From Planctomycetia bacterium (GTDB lineage Bacteria > Planctomycetota > Phycisphaerae > Phycisphaerales > UBA1924): a stretch of 5,569 nt of DNA. The number at the start of each line of letters is the position of its first letter. Position 1 is the first letter of the stretch. Of the stretch, positions 5,258 to 5,569 are shown piece after piece. The notes under the pieces are model-generated. The model had not been told where the DNA came from, made no database searches, and was given only the letters and a program-made list of their open reading frames with translations. Both the position numbers and the translations under genes were made by a program. Location of the stretch: assembly GCA_005776545.1 (NCBI GenBank), contig SXOY01000336.1, positions 1-5,569 on the forward strand, in the 5' to 3' direction.

Positions 5258-5569
5258 ATGTCGACTGAGGAAGACTCGAACTGGGATCGGTTTTGGCAGT
5301 TTAGGCTGATGCTAACTCCTGGCATTATACGATGGACATTTGTGGTTGTAACGGCGTTGATCGTGCTTGCAATGGTAGGGGCACCATTTGCGTACTTAGT
5401 TGAGAGATCGGAGTCCTCCAATGTTGCACCAAGCGAGCATGACGCCAAAGCTGAAATCAAGAAGGTCGCAGCTGAACTCAAAGCGAACTCGGAGGTTCTG
5501 CACCTATTCGATTCATATGTATCTCTCGATATTGAATTAGTAGACATAGAGGAACTGCTAGGGAAGTCA
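5258..5569 (+). CDS. membrane protein with DUF4282-like N-terminus, 3'-truncated by the window
   Basis: The frame is open from the ATG at 5258 through the right edge (104 codons, no stop), so the protein continues beyond the window. Residues 12-21 (FWQFRLMLTP) followed by GIIRW and a membrane helix (about 22-47) resemble the start of DUF4282 proteins, which have an aromatic-rich 'F..F...+TP.II' entry into a transmembrane segment. I judge this match from memory at moderate strength. After the helix comes a charged region (about 48-83, with AEIKKVAAELKANSEV) that could be a coiled coil, then an acidic helical stretch to the edge. A good Shine-Dalgarno sequence lies upstream, and the gap to the previous gene is 51 bases without a terminator, so it probably belongs to the same operon. 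Function is unknown. Confidence 0.65.
   Translation, partial: MSTEEDSNWDRFWQFRLMLTPGIIRWTFVVVTALIVLAMVGAPFAYLVERSESSNVAPSEHDAKAEIKKVAAELKANSEVLHLFDSYVSLDIELVDIEELLGKS

Noticed and set aside
5101..5547. Minus-strand open frame of 148 codons across the end of the 261-residue gene and the right-edge gene.
   Set aside because: It overlaps two plus-strand frames that have ribosome-binding sites and membrane or signal sequences; its Ser/Thr-rich product matches no family that I know.

Overview
The window looks like chromosome from a bacterium of the Planctomycetes-Verrucomicrobia group, most likely a planctomycete. Three things point there: a multi-PDZ HtrA-type protease, a serine/threonine kinase carrying a C-terminal DUF1080-like (LamG/glucanase-like fold) domain, and an ECF sigma factor with the 'LLARLR...AWQEF..RY' N-terminus common in those phyla. 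An intergenic repeat of a kind that I recall from such genomes lies between the first two genes. This assignment is inference from protein style; no marker gene is present. All supported genes are on the plus strand.

Layout. (1) Bases 3-1580 are the 3' part of a periplasmic HtrA/DegP-like serine protease gene. The catalytic serine (GNSGG) and four PDZ-like units are visible; the His and Asp of the triad lie upstream of the window. (2) Bases 1581-1795 are intergenic and hold a short repeat element: three 8-bp CGCAGAGW units, then a 'gattaaca' pair. (3) Bases 1796-3316 encode a membrane-anchored Ser/Thr kinase fused to a DUF1080-like extracytoplasmic domain. (4) Bases 3396-3998 encode an ECF sigma factor. 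(5) Three further genes follow very closely: a 62-residue helical, charged protein (4007-4195), a 74-residue probable secreted protein (4203-4427), and a 261-residue protein with a signal peptide, a duplicated beta-rich unit, a Pro/Ser/Lys-rich linker and a C-terminal membrane helix (4421-5206). (6) From 5258 to the right edge runs the start of another membrane protein, whose N-terminus resembles DUF4282.

From 3396 onward the gaps are 8, 7, -7 and 51 bases, so the sigma factor and the four following genes look like one operon. The kinase, 79 bases upstream, is probably part of the same locus. A plausible reading is a signalling cassette: a kinase with an outward-facing sensor or carbohydrate-binding-like domain, a sigma factor, and a set of small secreted or membrane proteins. 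No recognisable zinc-binding anti-sigma factor is visible. The protease gene is separated by the repeat-bearing spacer and is probably an unrelated neighbour.

No tRNA, rRNA, CRISPR array, insertion sequence or convincing intrinsic terminator was seen.
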